Shown: positions 27,161 to 36,291 of the stretch, piece by piece | Layout of the letters: each line of letters starts with the position of its first letter | How positions within the stretch are numbered: position 1 is the stretch's first letter | Source: Burkholderia stagnalis | Lineage (GTDB): Bacteria; Pseudomonadota; Gammaproteobacteria; Burkholderiales; Burkholderiaceae | DNA length: 64,000 nt | Assembly (NCBI RefSeq): GCF_902830275.1 | Contig: NZ_CADESW010000009.1 | Span: forward strand, 186,001 to 250,000 | Direction: 5' to 3' | Made by a program: the position numbers and the translations under genes | Notes under the pieces: generated by a model | The model's database searches: none | What the model was told of the DNA's origin: nothing | Seen by the model: the letters and a program-made list of their open reading frames with translations, nothing else

Positions 27161-27823
27161 TCATTTCGGGTTCGGTTCGGCCGCCATCTCGTCGGCCGGC
27201 AGCAGCTGGAGCATCACGCGCGCAGCCTCGACGCGGGGCGTGTGCAGCCATTCGTCGTAGTCGCCGCGGCGCACGATCACGACGCCCCGCTTCTCGTCGC
27301 CGGGCCGGTGCATCCGCGCGAACACGGGGTGCGCGTCCGCGTTGACCGTGAGCATCGCCATGCCGATCAGTTGCCGGCCGTCGTCGCCTTCATAGCGCCG
27401 CCAGATGCCGGCCACGCAGTACGCGCCCCACCCGGCCAGGCCGATCCGGTGCCACACGTTGCGCCCCGTCTCGTAGCACGGCTCGCAGATCCAGCGCGCC
27501 GGAATCAGGCAGCGCTGGCCGTCGCGCCACGCCTTGGCGTACAGGCGCGAGCTGCCGACCGTCTCGGCGCGCGCGTTCATCGTGTCGAGTTTTTTCTTTT
27601 TCCGGCCGGCGTCGTCGACGCGCTCAGGCTGCATGAACTTCGGCCAGAAGCCGAACACGGCCTTCACGACCGCCAGGCCGTCGCCGTCCGCGCGGGCGAT
27701 CGGCGCCGCATAGTCCGGATACACGTCCGGCGCCCACGGATCGCGGCGAAACAGGTCGCCGATCCCGAGCTTCAGCTCGCTGATGCCCGGATCTTCGTCC
27801 GGCGCGCGATAGTTGGTGCACAC
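27161..27823 (-). CDS. SOS response-associated peptidase (SRAP, HMCES/YedK family)
   Basis: SRAP proteins crosslink to abasic sites in single-stranded DNA through Cys2. The product here starts at GTG 27823 to give M-C-T-N-Y, so the catalytic Cys is exposed after Met removal; any longer start would bury it. It has 220 residues. NARAET replaces the usual NARSET, the active-site glutamate is probably in CLIPARWICEPCYE, and HPVFARMHRPGDEKR carries the conserved His. The polylysine stretch GRKKKKLD is a loop. It is not in an obvious operon; GNAT downstream of it is on the same strand. Confidence 0.85.
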   Translation of the reverse strand: MCTNYRAPDEDPGISELKLGIGDLFRRDPWAPDVYPDYAAPIARADGDGLAVVKAVFGFWPKFMQPERVDDAGRKKKKLDTMNARAETVGSSRLYAKAWRDGQRCLIPARWICEPCYETGRNVWHRIGLAGWGAYCVAGIWRRYEGDDGRQLIGMAMLTVNADAHPVFARMHRPGDEKRGVVIVRRGDYDEWLHTPRVEAARVMLQLLPADEMAAEPNPK

Positions 27824-27917
27824 GGCGGAGGCCTTTCGCAGGGAAGGATCTCTCCATCGTAGGGCATCGCGCGCGCGGCGGCGGCCGCGATGTTTCGCGC
27901 GACGGGAAGCCGGGGGC

Positions 27918-28373
27918 TCAGCCGAGCCGAAGCGCGAGGATTTCGTCGCCGGCGGCGTCGCGTTCGCCGGTCGGCGTCCAGCCGAGATGCCGGTAGAAAC
28001 CGTGGGAGCGCACGGCCGGATCATCGGAGCAGCCAAGAAACAGATTGGTGAACCCGCGCGCCCTGAAATCATCGACGACGCGCCGCAGCAATGCCTTGCC
28101 GATGCCCTCGCCCTCGTACGCCGGCAGCAGCGCGAGCACGACGATCTCGCCGCTGTCGCGATCGCCGAAGCAATAGCCGATCACCGTGCCGTCCACGCAG
28201 CACACGTAGCCGGGAAACGCGCCGTTCGCGATCCCGTCGCGCCAGGTGTCGGCGGTGATGCCCAGCGCCCGCAGCTCGGCTGCGGAAAACGCGTTCTCGC
28301 GCGTGCGCCCGCGAATCTCGATGCACCGTGACGCATCCTCCGGCACGGCCTTGCGATAGGTTCTGTCGTTCAT
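27918..28373 (-). CDS. GNAT-family N-acetyltransferase
   Basis: A 151-residue single GNAT domain. The acetyl-CoA pyrophosphate loop is in LPAYEGEGIGKALLRRV (Q/RxxGxG-like, EGEGIGK), preceded by strand GEIVVLALLP and followed by NLFLGCSDDPAVRSHGFYRHLGW, the usual C-terminal strands with FYRHLGW. ATG 28373 gives MNDRTYRKAVPEDA, a typical start. Substrate unknown; neighbours do not help. Confidence 0.87.
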   Translation of the reverse strand: MNDRTYRKAVPEDASRCIEIRGRTRENAFSAAELRALGITADTWRDGIANGAFPGYVCCVDGTVIGYCFGDRDSGEIVVLALLPAYEGEGIGKALLRRVVDDFRARGFTNLFLGCSDDPAVRSHGFYRHLGWTPTGERDAAGDEILALRLG

Positions 28374-28413
28374 GTCCTCGTTCCTGATGGTCGGGCGGCC
28401 GCGCGCGCCGCCG

Positions 28414-29364
28414 TTACCGCATGCACCGATGCCGCCACGCGTAGAGGCACACCAGCTCCATCGCGATCGTCGCGCCCGCGAGCGACGTGATTTCCGCGTG
28501 GTCGTACGGCGGCGACACCTCGACCACGTCCATGCCGACCAGGTTGATGCCCCTGAGGCCGCGCAGGATCTCGAGCGCCTGGTAGCTCGACAGCCCGCCC
28601 GCCACCGGCGTGCCCGTGCCCGGCGCGAAGGCCGGGTCGAGACAGTCGATGTCGAACGTCAGGTACACGGGATGATCGCCGACCCGTTCACGGATGCGCG
28701 CGGCGATCGCGTCGGGCGTCGCGCGATGCACCTGCCGCGCGTCGACGATGTCGAACCCCATCGGCGCGTCGTTGGTCGTGCGGATGCCGACCTGCACGGA
28801 CCGCCCGGGCACCACCGAGCCCTCGTTGGCCGCGTGGAAGAACATCGTGCCGTGATCGATCCGCTTCGCGTCGTGATCGGGCCAGGTATCGGTGTGCGCG
28901 TCGAAATGCACGAGCGACAGCGGCCCGTGGCGCTTCGCATGCGCCTTCAGCAGCGGATAGGTGATGAAGTGGTCGCCGCCGAGCGTCAGCATCGCGCAGC
29001 CCTGCTTCAGGATCTCGTCCGCGTGCCGCTCGATCGCCGCCGGCACCGAGTCGGGCTGCCCCGCGTCGAACGCGCAATCGCCGTAATCGACCGTCGCGAG
29101 CACGTCGAACGGATCGAACTCCCACGGCCACGGCCGCTCCCACGCGATGCCCGTCGACGCGATGCGCAGCCCGCGCGGCCCGAAGCGCGTGCCGGGACGG
29201 TGCGTGACGGCCGCGTCGAACGGCACGCCGGTGACGGCCAGGTCGACGCCGGCGAGATCGCGGCTGAAGCGCCGGCGCATGAAGCTGGTCGCGCCGGCGA
29301 ACGTCGGCTCGGCCTGGGTGCCGTACAGGCTCGAACGGGTGAAGGCAAAGTCGTTCTGGCTCAT
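28414..29364 (-). CDS. speB: Agmatinase-family ureohydrolase (agmatinase or guanidinobutyrase)
   Basis: A 316-residue Mn-dependent ureohydrolase. Metal ligands are visible in GGDHFITYP, HFDAHTDTW and FDIDCLDPAFAPGTG, in the order expected for the arginase family; GMDVVEVSPPYDHAEIT follows. The enzyme releases urea from agmatine or 4-guanidinobutyrate. Length fits both. It is divergent from a LysR gene, a pattern seen for guanidinobutyrase, so gbuA is an alternative name. ATG 29364 is chosen since it gives MSQNDFAFTRSSLYG. Confidence 0.87.
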   Translation of the reverse strand: MSQNDFAFTRSSLYGTQAEPTFAGATSFMRRRFSRDLAGVDLAVTGVPFDAAVTHRPGTRFGPRGLRIASTGIAWERPWPWEFDPFDVLATVDYGDCAFDAGQPDSVPAAIERHADEILKQGCAMLTLGGDHFITYPLLKAHAKRHGPLSLVHFDAHTDTWPDHDAKRIDHGTMFFHAANEGSVVPGRSVQVGIRTTNDAPMGFDIVDARQVHRATPDAIAARIRERVGDHPVYLTFDIDCLDPAFAPGTGTPVAGGLSSYQALEILRGLRGINLVGMDVVEVSPPYDHAEITSLAGATIAMELVCLYAWRHRCMR

Positions 29365-29513
29365 CGAGCGGATTCCTTTACGAGGGGACGGACGGTCGCG
29401 AGTGCGACGCCTGCCCGGATTCTGCAACGCCGCCATGCAACGATAAACATGAACTAACATAAGCTGACTTCAACCAGACGCGATGTATCGCCATGCTCAC
29501 CACATTGAGGGAC

Positions 29514-30425
29514 ATGGATCTGCAATTGCTCCGCCTGTTCGTGACGATCGTCGAGAGCGGCGGGTTCAGCGCGGCGCAGGGCCGGCTCGGGATGGCGCAG
29601 TCCACGATCAGCACGCAGATGGCCAAGCTCGAGACGCGCCTGGGGTTCCGGCTGTGCGAACGCGGCAAGCGCGGGTTCCGGCTGACGCCCAAGGGCGAGC
29701 GCGTGCTGCAGTCCACGCGCCGACTGCTGCACGCGCTCGACGCGTTTACGCGCGACACGCAGGACGTGTCCGGCACGCTGCTCGGCGAGCTGCGCGTGGG
29801 CATGTCCGAGCTGCTGGCCCCGGCGGTTGCCGAGTCGATCGCGCGGGCCGTCGGCCGCTTCCGCACGCGCGCGCCCGACGTGCTGATCGAGATCCTCGCG
29901 GTGCCGCCCGACGAGCTCGAACGCAGGCTGCTCAACGGCGGGCTCCAGCTCGCGATCGGCTACTTCTCGGGGCGCCAGGCCGGGTTGAACTACACGCCGC
30001 TGTTCGTCGAGCAGCAGGCGCTCTACTGCGGCGCCGCGCATCCGCTGTTCGCGAAGCAGGCCGTCACCGTCGACGACGTCGCGCAGTCGAACGCCGTCGC
30101 GCGCCTGTACAAGACCGGCACATCGGGCGCGCGGCTGCGCGGCCGGCAGCCGACCGCGTTCTCCGAGAACGTCGACGCCGACGTGATCTTCATCCTGTCG
30201 GGCGCGCATCTCGGCTTTCTGCCGGAGCATGTCGCGGCGCCGTGGGTGGCGGCCGGGAAGATGCGCAGGCTGCTCGCGAACCGGCTCGGGCATGCAGTCG
30301 AGTTCCAGCTCGCGACGTCGAAGAACGCGGACGACGACGAGGTGCTGGACGTGTTCCGGCGCGCGCTGGTCGAGCAGTTCGACGCGCCCGAACCTGTCGA
30401 CAGGCTTTCACCGAAAATCCTATGA
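29514..30425 (+). CDS. LysR-type transcriptional regulator
   Basis: A 303-residue LysR protein beginning MDLQLLRLFVTIVESGGFSA; an ATG 21 bases upstream (29493) is also possible and would add seven residues. The HTH (GMAQSTISTQMAKLETRLG) and effector domain are intact. It is divergent from the ureohydrolase gene and probably regulates it, with the operator in the intervening 150 bases. A GNAT gene follows 34 bases later. Confidence 0.86.
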   Translation: MDLQLLRLFVTIVESGGFSAAQGRLGMAQSTISTQMAKLETRLGFRLCERGKRGFRLTPKGERVLQSTRRLLHALDAFTRDTQDVSGTLLGELRVGMSELLAPAVAESIARAVGRFRTRAPDVLIEILAVPPDELERRLLNGGLQLAIGYFSGRQAGLNYTPLFVEQQALYCGAAHPLFAKQAVTVDDVAQSNAVARLYKTGTSGARLRGRQPTAFSENVDADVIFILSGAHLGFLPEHVAAPWVAAGKMRRLLANRLGHAVEFQLATSKNADDDEVLDVFRRALVEQFDAPEPVDRLSPKIL

Positions 30426-30459
30426 TGACGGCTCCACGGACAGCGCAGAGCCCATCCGC

Positions 30460-31188
30460 ATGACCCGTTTCTCGCGAACCATCGCCGATTACTGGCACGC
30501 GCCGTTTTCACGCGGCGACATCCTCCACCGCGACAGCCGCTTCACCGTCACCGTCAATCCGGACCTCGACGAGGACGCCCGCGTCATGGTGCTGCAGCAC
30601 GCCGACCGGCGCTGCGAGGCGGTCCTGACGCCGGCCCTCGCCGAGCGCCTCGGCCTGCGCCAGGAGCCGCGCCTGTCGGAGCCCGGCTTTCGCCGGCGGC
30701 TGCGGGAGGCGAACGTCACGCTGCACGGCGCGGACCATCTGTTCTACTTCTCGGCAGCCGGCAAGGATGCGTTGCTGCGCGACGGCGACGATCCGTCCGT
30801 GCGCCGGCTGACCGAGGTCGACGCGGCGGCGTTCGCGGCCTTCGAATCCGCTGCGTCGGGGCAGGACCGCGACGCCGCCTACGTCGCGCTCGATCACGCG
30901 GCCGCCTTCGGCGCGTTCGAGCAGGGCCGCCTCGTCACCGCCGCCAGCATGTATGCGTGGGACGACACGCGCCTGATGGATCTCGGCGTGCTCACGCTGC
31001 CGGCTTTCCGCGGCAAGGGCCATGCGCGCGGCGTGGTGCGCGCGATCGGCCGCCACGCTTATGCGCACGACTACGAGCCGCAGTACCGCTGCCAGCTCGA
31101 CAACCGCGCGTCCGCGGTGCTCGCCGTGGCGGCCGGCCTGACGCTGTTCGGCACATGGGAAGTGGTGTCGCCCGATTCCGCGCACTGA
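30460..31188 (+). CDS. GNAT-family N-acetyltransferase (C-terminal GNAT domain)
   Basis: A 242-residue protein. The C-terminal half is a GNAT domain with LGVLTLPAFRGKGHARGVVRAIGRHA (acetyl-CoA loop FRGKGHA) and a closing CQLDNRASAVLAVAAGLTLFGTWE. The N-terminal half (residues 1-110) lacks a family I can name; it includes RMVLQHADRRCEAVL-like sequence and may form a second, degenerate GNAT half. Closely follows the LysR gene and may be cotranscribed. Substrate unknown. Confidence 0.78.
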   Translation: MTRFSRTIADYWHAPFSRGDILHRDSRFTVTVNPDLDEDARVMVLQHADRRCEAVLTPALAERLGLRQEPRLSEPGFRRRLREANVTLHGADHLFYFSAAGKDALLRDGDDPSVRRLTEVDAAAFAAFESAASGQDRDAAYVALDHAAAFGAFEQGRLVTAASMYAWDDTRLMDLGVLTLPAFRGKGHARGVVRAIGRHAYAHDYEPQYRCQLDNRASAVLAVAAGLTLFGTWEVVSPDSAH

Positions 31189-31199
31189 CCCTGCGCGAG

Positions 31200-31934
31200 C
31201 TAGCGCTCGCGCGCCGGCTGAGCGACCGGCCGAGCGACCGGCTGCGCGGCCGCCCGCTTGCCGCGCAGCAGGAACGCGCTCGCCGTGCACGCGAGCATCG
31301 CGATGCCGGCGATCAGGAACGTGTCGCTGTACGCCATCAGCAGCGCCTCGCGCATCACGCGCTGGTTCACCACCGCGAGCGCGAGCTCGTGCACGCCGCC
31401 GAACGCGCCGCGCGGCAGCGCATCCGGCCGGTCGAGATGGCGGCCCGACAGCAGCCGCGCCAGCAGCGCCATGCGTTCCTGGAACGCGGCCGAATACTGC
31501 GTGACCGCTTCACCGATCCGCATCGCGTGCAGCTTGTTGCGCTCGACGACGAGCTGGCTCGCGAGCGCGATGCCGATCGCGCCGCCGACGTTGCGGACCA
31601 TGTTGAACACGCCCGATGCGGAGCCGAGCTGCGCCTTCTCGATGCCGTCGACCGCCATCACCGACAGCGCGATCACGACGAGCGACGGCACGATCACGTT
31701 CGACGCGGCATCCGCGCTCAGGTGGATGTTCATCAGGCAGCCGGCCGCGACCAGCGCGAACCCGGCGACGATCGCGGCGCGCGGGCCGATGCGGCGCATC
31801 AGCGGCGGCGTCAGGAACGACATCGCGAACTGCACGAGCCCGTACGGAATCATCGCGAGGCCGATGTCGCGCGCGCTGTAGCCGTGCAGCGCCGCGAAAT
31901 AGTTCGGCACGAGGAACACCACGCCGAACGCCAC
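31200..31934 (-). pseudogene. C-terminal half of a DHA2-type (14-TM) MFS drug exporter
   Basis: The readable frame begins abruptly at GTG 31934 with AFGVVFLVPNYFAALHGYSA, a sequence that lies in the middle of complete EmrB/QacA-like exporters. It retains about six membrane spans and the end (QPVARPVAQPARER). About half of a normal exporter of some 500 residues is absent. Upstream in the same orientation the frame runs into the tail of an AraC regulator on the other strand, so a deletion or rearrangement removed the 5' part. Not expected to transport. Confidence 0.8.
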
Positions 31935-31940
31935 CGCGCC

Positions 31941-32009
31941 GGCGCGTTCGCCGCGATGTTCCGCAAGGCGCTCGGCGTGCCGCCGAGCGCGTACTTCGGG
32001 CAGCGGTGA
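31941..32009 (+). pseudogene. Last 22 codons of an AraC-family regulator
   Basis: Read in frame from 31941, the DNA encodes GAFAAMFRKALGVPPSAYFG and ends QR-stop at 32009. This is the diagnostic end of the second AraC HTH (AFxxMFRRxxGxxPxxYF). No other part of an AraC gene is upstream; instead the truncated exporter abuts on the opposite strand at 31934. It is a gene remnant created by the same event. Confidence 0.8.
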
Positions 32010-32033
32010 TGCCGCGCCGGGCGCGCGATGCGC

Positions 32034-33602
32034 TCAGCCGGCGGGCGCGGTCGCGTCGACGCGGAACAGCGACACGGCCGCGTACAGGCTCTCGCTCTGC
32101 ATTTCGAGCGACGCGGCCGCCGTGGAAGCCGTTTCAACGAGCGCGGCATTGTGTTGGGTTGCTGCCTCCATCTGCGTGACGGACGCGTTCACGAGCTCGA
32201 TGCCGGCCGTCTGCTCGCGCGACGCGAGGCTGATGTCGGCCATGATCGCGTTCACGCTGCCCACCGCCTTCAGGATCTCGTCCATCGTCGTGCCCGCGCG
32301 CGCGACCAGCGCGCTGCCGTCGCGCACGTTGCGGCTCGATGCGGCGATCAGCTCCTGGATTTCCTTCGCCGCGGCGGCCGAGCGCTGCGCGAGATGCCGC
32401 ACCTCGCTCGCGACCACCGCGAAGCCGCGCCCCTGCTCGCCCGCGCGGGCCGCTTCCACCGCGGCATTCAACGCGAGGATGTTGGTCTGGAACGCGATGC
32501 TCTCGATCACGCCGACGATGCCGACGATGCGCGTCGAGCTGTCCGAGATCGCGTCCATCGTGCGCACCACCTCGCGCACCACCTCGCCGCCGCGCGACGC
32601 GATGTCGGACGCGCGCGTCGCGAGCGCGCTCGCGTCCTGCGCGTTGTCCGCGTTCTGGCGCACCGTCGCCGTGAGCTGCTCCATGCTCGCGGCCGCCTGT
32701 TGCAGCGACGCGGCCTGCTGGCCGGCGCGCATCGACAGGTCGCGGTTGCCGCCCGCGATCGCGCGCGCATCGTGCATGATCGCGTCGGTGCCGTGCCGCA
32801 CCTGGCGCACGACCGCGACGAGCCCGTCGCGCATCCCGTTCAGCGCGTTCAGCAGGCGATCCATCTCGTTGCCGCGCCCCGACTCGACCGTCCCGGTCAG
32901 GTCGCCGGCCGCGATCCGCGCGAACGAATCGACGGCCGCGTCGATCGGCGTGACGATCGCGCGCGTCAGCGCCCGCTGCGCGAACACGCCCGCGATCAGC
33001 GCCACCAGCCCGGCGATGCCGAACGCCCACAGCGTCATGTGAAAACGCCCGGCGGCCTGCTCGAAGCGCGCGCGCTGGCGCTGCACCTGGAAATCCTCGA
33101 GCGCGGTCAGCGCGCGCTGGTAGTCGTCGAACCACGCGGCCGGCATCTCGCGCTGCGTGCTCAGGAAGTCGACGAAGTTCTCGTCGTCGAGCTGCTTGAG
33201 GCCTTTCGCGAACGCCTGCGACAGCAGCCGGTCGCGCTGGCCGAGCAGCGTGTCGCGCAACGCCTTCTCCGCCGCGTCGGCCTCGTGTAGCGAACGGTAT
33301 GCGTCGAGCTCGCGATTGCTCGCGTCGAGCAGCGCATGCAGCCGCTTGACCTCCGCCACGGCCGGCTTGCCCGCGCTGATCAGCTGTTCGACGTCGCCCA
33401 TGCCCGCCCGGAACATCAGCAGGCGTTCGGAACTCGTCTTCAGATGCACGACGGCGGCCGTGTCGTCGCTGTACATCGCATCGAGCGCGCCGTTGCTCTT
33501 CACGAGCGCAAACACGGCCGCCGCGATGACCAGCATCAGCAGCAGCGTGCAACCGGCGATGGTGGCGGCGAGCCCGCCGCGTATCGTGACGTTTCTGATC
33601 AT
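32034..33602 (-). CDS. Methyl-accepting chemotaxis protein
   Basis: A 522-residue chemoreceptor. TM1 lies near residues 12-34 ([18 protein letters not shown]) and TM2 near 188-210; between them is a four-helix-bundle ligand domain of about 150 residues. HAMP follows, then the signalling domain whose tip is [33 protein letters not shown] (read in parts). The C-terminus ends VDATAPAG, without a CheR-docking pentapeptide. It relays a periplasmic signal to CheA/CheW elsewhere. Start ATG 33602 is just before the TM1 region; longer frames are unlikely. It is divergent from katB. Confidence 0.9.
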   Translation of the reverse strand: MIRNVTIRGGLAATIAGCTLLLMLVIAAAVFALVKSNGALDAMYSDDTAAVVHLKTSSERLLMFRAGMGDVEQLISAGKPAVAEVKRLHALLDASNRELDAYRSLHEADAAEKALRDTLLGQRDRLLSQAFAKGLKQLDDENFVDFLSTQREMPAAWFDDYQRALTALEDFQVQRQRARFEQAAGRFHMTLWAFGIAGLVALIAGVFAQRALTRAIVTPIDAAVDSFARIAAGDLTGTVESGRGNEMDRLLNALNGMRDGLVAVVRQVRHGTDAIMHDARAIAGGNRDLSMRAGQQAASLQQAAASMEQLTATVRQNADNAQDASALATRASDIASRGGEVVREVVRTMDAISDSSTRIVGIVGVIESIAFQTNILALNAAVEAARAGEQGRGFAVVASEVRHLAQRSAAAAKEIQELIAASSRNVRDGSALVARAGTTMDEILKAVGSVNAIMADISLASREQTAGIELVNASVTQMEAATQHNAALVETASTAAASLEMQSESLYAAVSLFRVDATAPAG

Positions 33603-33922
33603 GGTCGCCCATCGGGCCCGCACGCCGCGTACTCGTGCGCGCCCCTTGCAGAAGGATCGGAACAAACTCGCAGCCGGCCGCGCCGCGGCACGCCGGTGAC
33701 GTAGCTATCGGCCGCGCGCTTGCGCGGCTGCATGGCGGATGCGACGCCGTTCTGATTAATTGCGACTTCGATGCGAATCCGCTGTGTTCGTTACAGGATG
33801 CGCAAAGATGGTGCATTGCCTATCGCGCCCTTAACGAGATTCAATTGGCGAATCGTCTGATGATCCTTTTACATTGGCGGCGTTGCTTCGCAACCCACCT
33901 CACGTCAAGGAACATCAACGAC
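33603..33922. other. Divergent intergenic region, chemoreceptor to katB
   Basis: 320 bases with no convincing gene. The part next to katB (about 33760-33880) is less GC-rich and should carry the katB promoter and, by family precedent, an oxidative-stress regulator site; I could not assign an OxyR site by eye. Confidence 0.4.
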
Positions 33923-35458
33923 ATGTCACACTCCGCGAATCGACTTCTGCACACCGTGATCGCCGCGGCCTGCGTCGCGCTGAGCGCAACGCCCTACGCT
34001 GCCGAACTCACCCGCGACAACGGTTCGCCCGTCGGCGACAACCAGAATTCGCAGACGGCCGGGCCGAGCGGCCCGGTGCTGCTGCAGGACTCGCATCTCA
34101 TCGAAAAACTCCAGCGCTTCGATCGCGAGCGCATCCCCGAGCGCGTCGTGCACGCGCGCGGCACCGGCGCATTCGGCGAATTCGTGCCGAGCGCCGACCT
34201 CAGCGACCTGACGACCGCCAGGCTCTTCACGCCCGGCACGAAGACGCCCGTGTTCGTGCGCTTCTCGACCGTGATGGGCTCGCGCGGCTCGCCCGAGCAG
34301 GCGCGCGACCCGCGCGGCTTCGCGGTGAAGTTCTATACCGAGCAGGGCAACTGGGATCTGGTCGGCATCAACCTGCCGATCTTCTTCATCCGCGACGCGA
34401 TCAAGTTCCCGGACTTCGTCCACGCGAACAAGCCGAGCGCGGTCACCGGCGTGCAGGACCCGAACCTCGCGTTCGACTTCTTCGCGCATGCGCCCGAAGC
34501 GACCAGCATGCTGACCCGGCTGTACACGACCGAAGGCATGCCCGATTCGTACCGGCACATGGACGGCTTCGGCGTGCACGCGTTCAAGTTCGTCAACGCC
34601 GACGGCAAGTTCACGTACGTGAAGTTCCACTGGAAGAGCCAGCAAGGCATGCAGGGGCTCCGTCCGAAGGACATTCCGGGCTCGATCGGCGCGGACTGGA
34701 ACCTGATGACGAACGACCTGTATGGCGCACTGAAGGCCGGCAACGCGCCGAAGTGGGATCTGTATATCCAGGTGCTGAAGCCGTCCGAGCTCGACGCGTT
34801 CGACTTCAACCCGCTCGACGACACGAAGGTGTGGACCGGCGTGCCTGAGCGCAAGGTCGGCACGATGACGCTGAACCGCGTGCCCGACAACTTCTTCGAG
34901 TCGACCGAGGAATCGGCATTCGCACCGTCGCGGATGGTGCCCGGCATCGAGCCGTCGGAAGACCGCATGCTGCAGGGCCGGATGTTCTCGTACGCCGACA
35001 CGCAGATGTATCGCCTCGGCGCGAACTTCAACCAGTTGCCGGTCAACCGCCCGCGCGTGCCCGTCACGAACAACAATCAGGACGGCGCGATGAATTTCGG
35101 CGAGCGCAAGGGCGAAGTGAACTACGAGCCCTCGACGCTGAACGAACTCGCGCAGAACCCGCGCTACAAGTCGGCGCAGACGCCGCTTGCCGGCACGACG
35201 CAGCAGGCCGCGATCCGCAAGACGCTGAACTTCCGGCAGGCGGGCGAGTATTACCGCGCGCTGTCCGCGCAGGAGCGGCAGGATCTGCTGACCGCGCTGT
35301 CGGGCGACCTGAACCAGGTGAAGAACGACGCGAACAAGTACGCGATGCTGTCGTACTTCTACAAGGCCGACGCGGACTACGGCACGCGCCTCGCGCGCGC
35401 GACGCACGCCGACCCCGCCCGCGTGAAATCGCTCGCCGACAAGCTCGCCGAGAACTGA
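33923..35458 (+). CDS. katB: Periplasmic heme catalase KatB (clade 3 small-subunit type)
   Basis: A 511-residue catalase with a Sec signal (MSHSANRLLHTVIAAACVAL then cleavage near TPYAAEL). The catalytic His is in RIPERVVHARGTG, followed by RFSTVMGSRGSPEQARDPRG and the distal Asn region; the heme-ligating Tyr is in FSYADTQMYRLGANF. It destroys hydrogen peroxide in the periplasm. AGGA precedes ATG 33923. An ankyrin-repeat lipoprotein gene follows, as in Pseudomonas katB-ankB, where AnkB is needed for full catalase activity. A hairpin in the gap may lower ankB expression. Confidence 0.92.
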   Translation: MSHSANRLLHTVIAAACVALSATPYAAELTRDNGSPVGDNQNSQTAGPSGPVLLQDSHLIEKLQRFDRERIPERVVHARGTGAFGEFVPSADLSDLTTARLFTPGTKTPVFVRFSTVMGSRGSPEQARDPRGFAVKFYTEQGNWDLVGINLPIFFIRDAIKFPDFVHANKPSAVTGVQDPNLAFDFFAHAPEATSMLTRLYTTEGMPDSYRHMDGFGVHAFKFVNADGKFTYVKFHWKSQQGMQGLRPKDIPGSIGADWNLMTNDLYGALKAGNAPKWDLYIQVLKPSELDAFDFNPLDDTKVWTGVPERKVGTMTLNRVPDNFFESTEESAFAPSRMVPGIEPSEDRMLQGRMFSYADTQMYRLGANFNQLPVNRPRVPVTNNNQDGAMNFGERKGEVNYEPSTLNELAQNPRYKSAQTPLAGTTQQAAIRKTLNFRQAGEYYRALSAQERQDLLTALSGDLNQVKNDANKYAMLSYFYKADADYGTRLARATHADPARVKSLADKLAEN

Positions 35459-35469
35459 TCGCCACGCCC

Positions 35470-35498
35470 GTGCGAAGGCCGCGAAGCGGCTTTCGCAC
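35470..35498 (+). terminator. Hairpin between katB and ankB
   Basis: Arms 35470-35482 and 35486-35498 pair over 13 positions with one G-U type mismatch and a 3-base loop. There is no U run, so it probably attenuates or protects the katB 3' end rather than blocking ankB completely. Confidence 0.5.
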
Positions 35499-35547
35499 AC
35501 CACTCCGCATGGATGCGCCGCGCGGCAACGCGCGGCGCACAGCGCTG

Positions 35548-36186
35548 ATGAACCATCGATTCCGAACCGCCCTCTTCCGCCTGCTCGTGCTCGCGAGCGC
35601 GGCATTCCTGGCCGCATGCGCGCACACCGCGCCGCCCGCGGCCATCCCGCACGACGTCGCGCAAGCCGACCCGCGCCGCTACGACGACGCGTGGTTCGAC
35701 GCCGCGCGCCTGGGCCGCATCGACATCCTGCAGGCGCTCGTCGACGCGCGTTATCCGATCGACGCGCAGACCTCGGCAGGCTATACCGCCGTGATCCTCG
35801 CCACGTATCGCGACCAGCCTCAGGCGCTCGACTACCTGCTGCGCGCCGGCGCGAACCCGTGCGTCGGCGACCGGCACGGCAATACCGCGCTGATGGGTGC
35901 GTTGTTCAAGGGAGAAAGCGCAATCGCGAGGCGGCTGATCGATACGCACTGCCCGATCGACCAGACCAACAATGCAGGCCAGACGGCCTTGGCGTTCGCG
36001 GCGCTGTTCGGCCGGCTCGACATGCTGCCGGCGCTCGTCGCGCACGGCGCGAATCCGGATCACGTCGATGCGCTCGGCCGCACCGCGCTGCAGAACGCGA
36101 TCCTGCAAGGCAACGATGCGGCGGTCGCCGCGCTCGAGAAAGTCGGCGCGACGCAGAACGCCGACGTGACGTTGAAGATGCGGTAG
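35548..36186 (+). CDS. ankB: Ankyrin-repeat lipoprotein, catalase partner AnkB-like
   Basis: A 212-residue protein whose lipobox LAAC places Cys24 at the mature N-terminus. It carries about four ankyrin repeats from residue 45 on (AGYTAVILATYRDQPQALDYLLRAGAN, HGNTALMGALFKG, AGQTALAFAALFGRLDML, GRTALQNAILQGNDAAVAALEKVGA in parts). Ankyrin repeats bind proteins; its place 89 bases after katB gives the likely partner. An earlier ATG at 35509 would hide the signal peptide, so 35548 is preferred. Confidence 0.87.
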   Translation: MNHRFRTALFRLLVLASAAFLAACAHTAPPAAIPHDVAQADPRRYDDAWFDAARLGRIDILQALVDARYPIDAQTSAGYTAVILATYRDQPQALDYLLRAGANPCVGDRHGNTALMGALFKGESAIARRLIDTHCPIDQTNNAGQTALAFAALFGRLDMLPALVAHGANPDHVDALGRTALQNAILQGNDAAVAALEKVGATQNADVTLKMR

Positions 36187-36210
36187 TGACGGCCGCGCAC
36201 CGGTTCCGAC

Positions 36211-36291
36211 GATTCAGGCGATTCAGGCGATTCAGGCGATTCAGGCGATTCAGGCGATTCAGGCGATTCAGGCGATTCAGGCGATTCAGGC
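36211..36291. repeat. Nine perfect 9-bp tandem repeats (GATTCAGGC)
   Basis: Nine exact copies of GATTCAGGC from 36211 to 36291, followed by a partial GATCAGG. The array fills the gap between ankB and the convergent LysR gene, and its last copy holds the LysR stop codon. A 9-bp period keeps reading frame, so it could extend the LysR C-terminus with LNR-type triplets after slippage past the stop. Typical VNTR. Confidence 0.95.

Noticed and set aside
32034-33602. MCP as an energy taxis or PAS receptor
   Set aside because: The periplasmic domain is a plain four-helix type between two membrane spans; no PAS motif is present.
36211-36291. CRISPR array
   Set aside because: Units are 9 bp, contiguous and without spacers; it is a tandem repeat.
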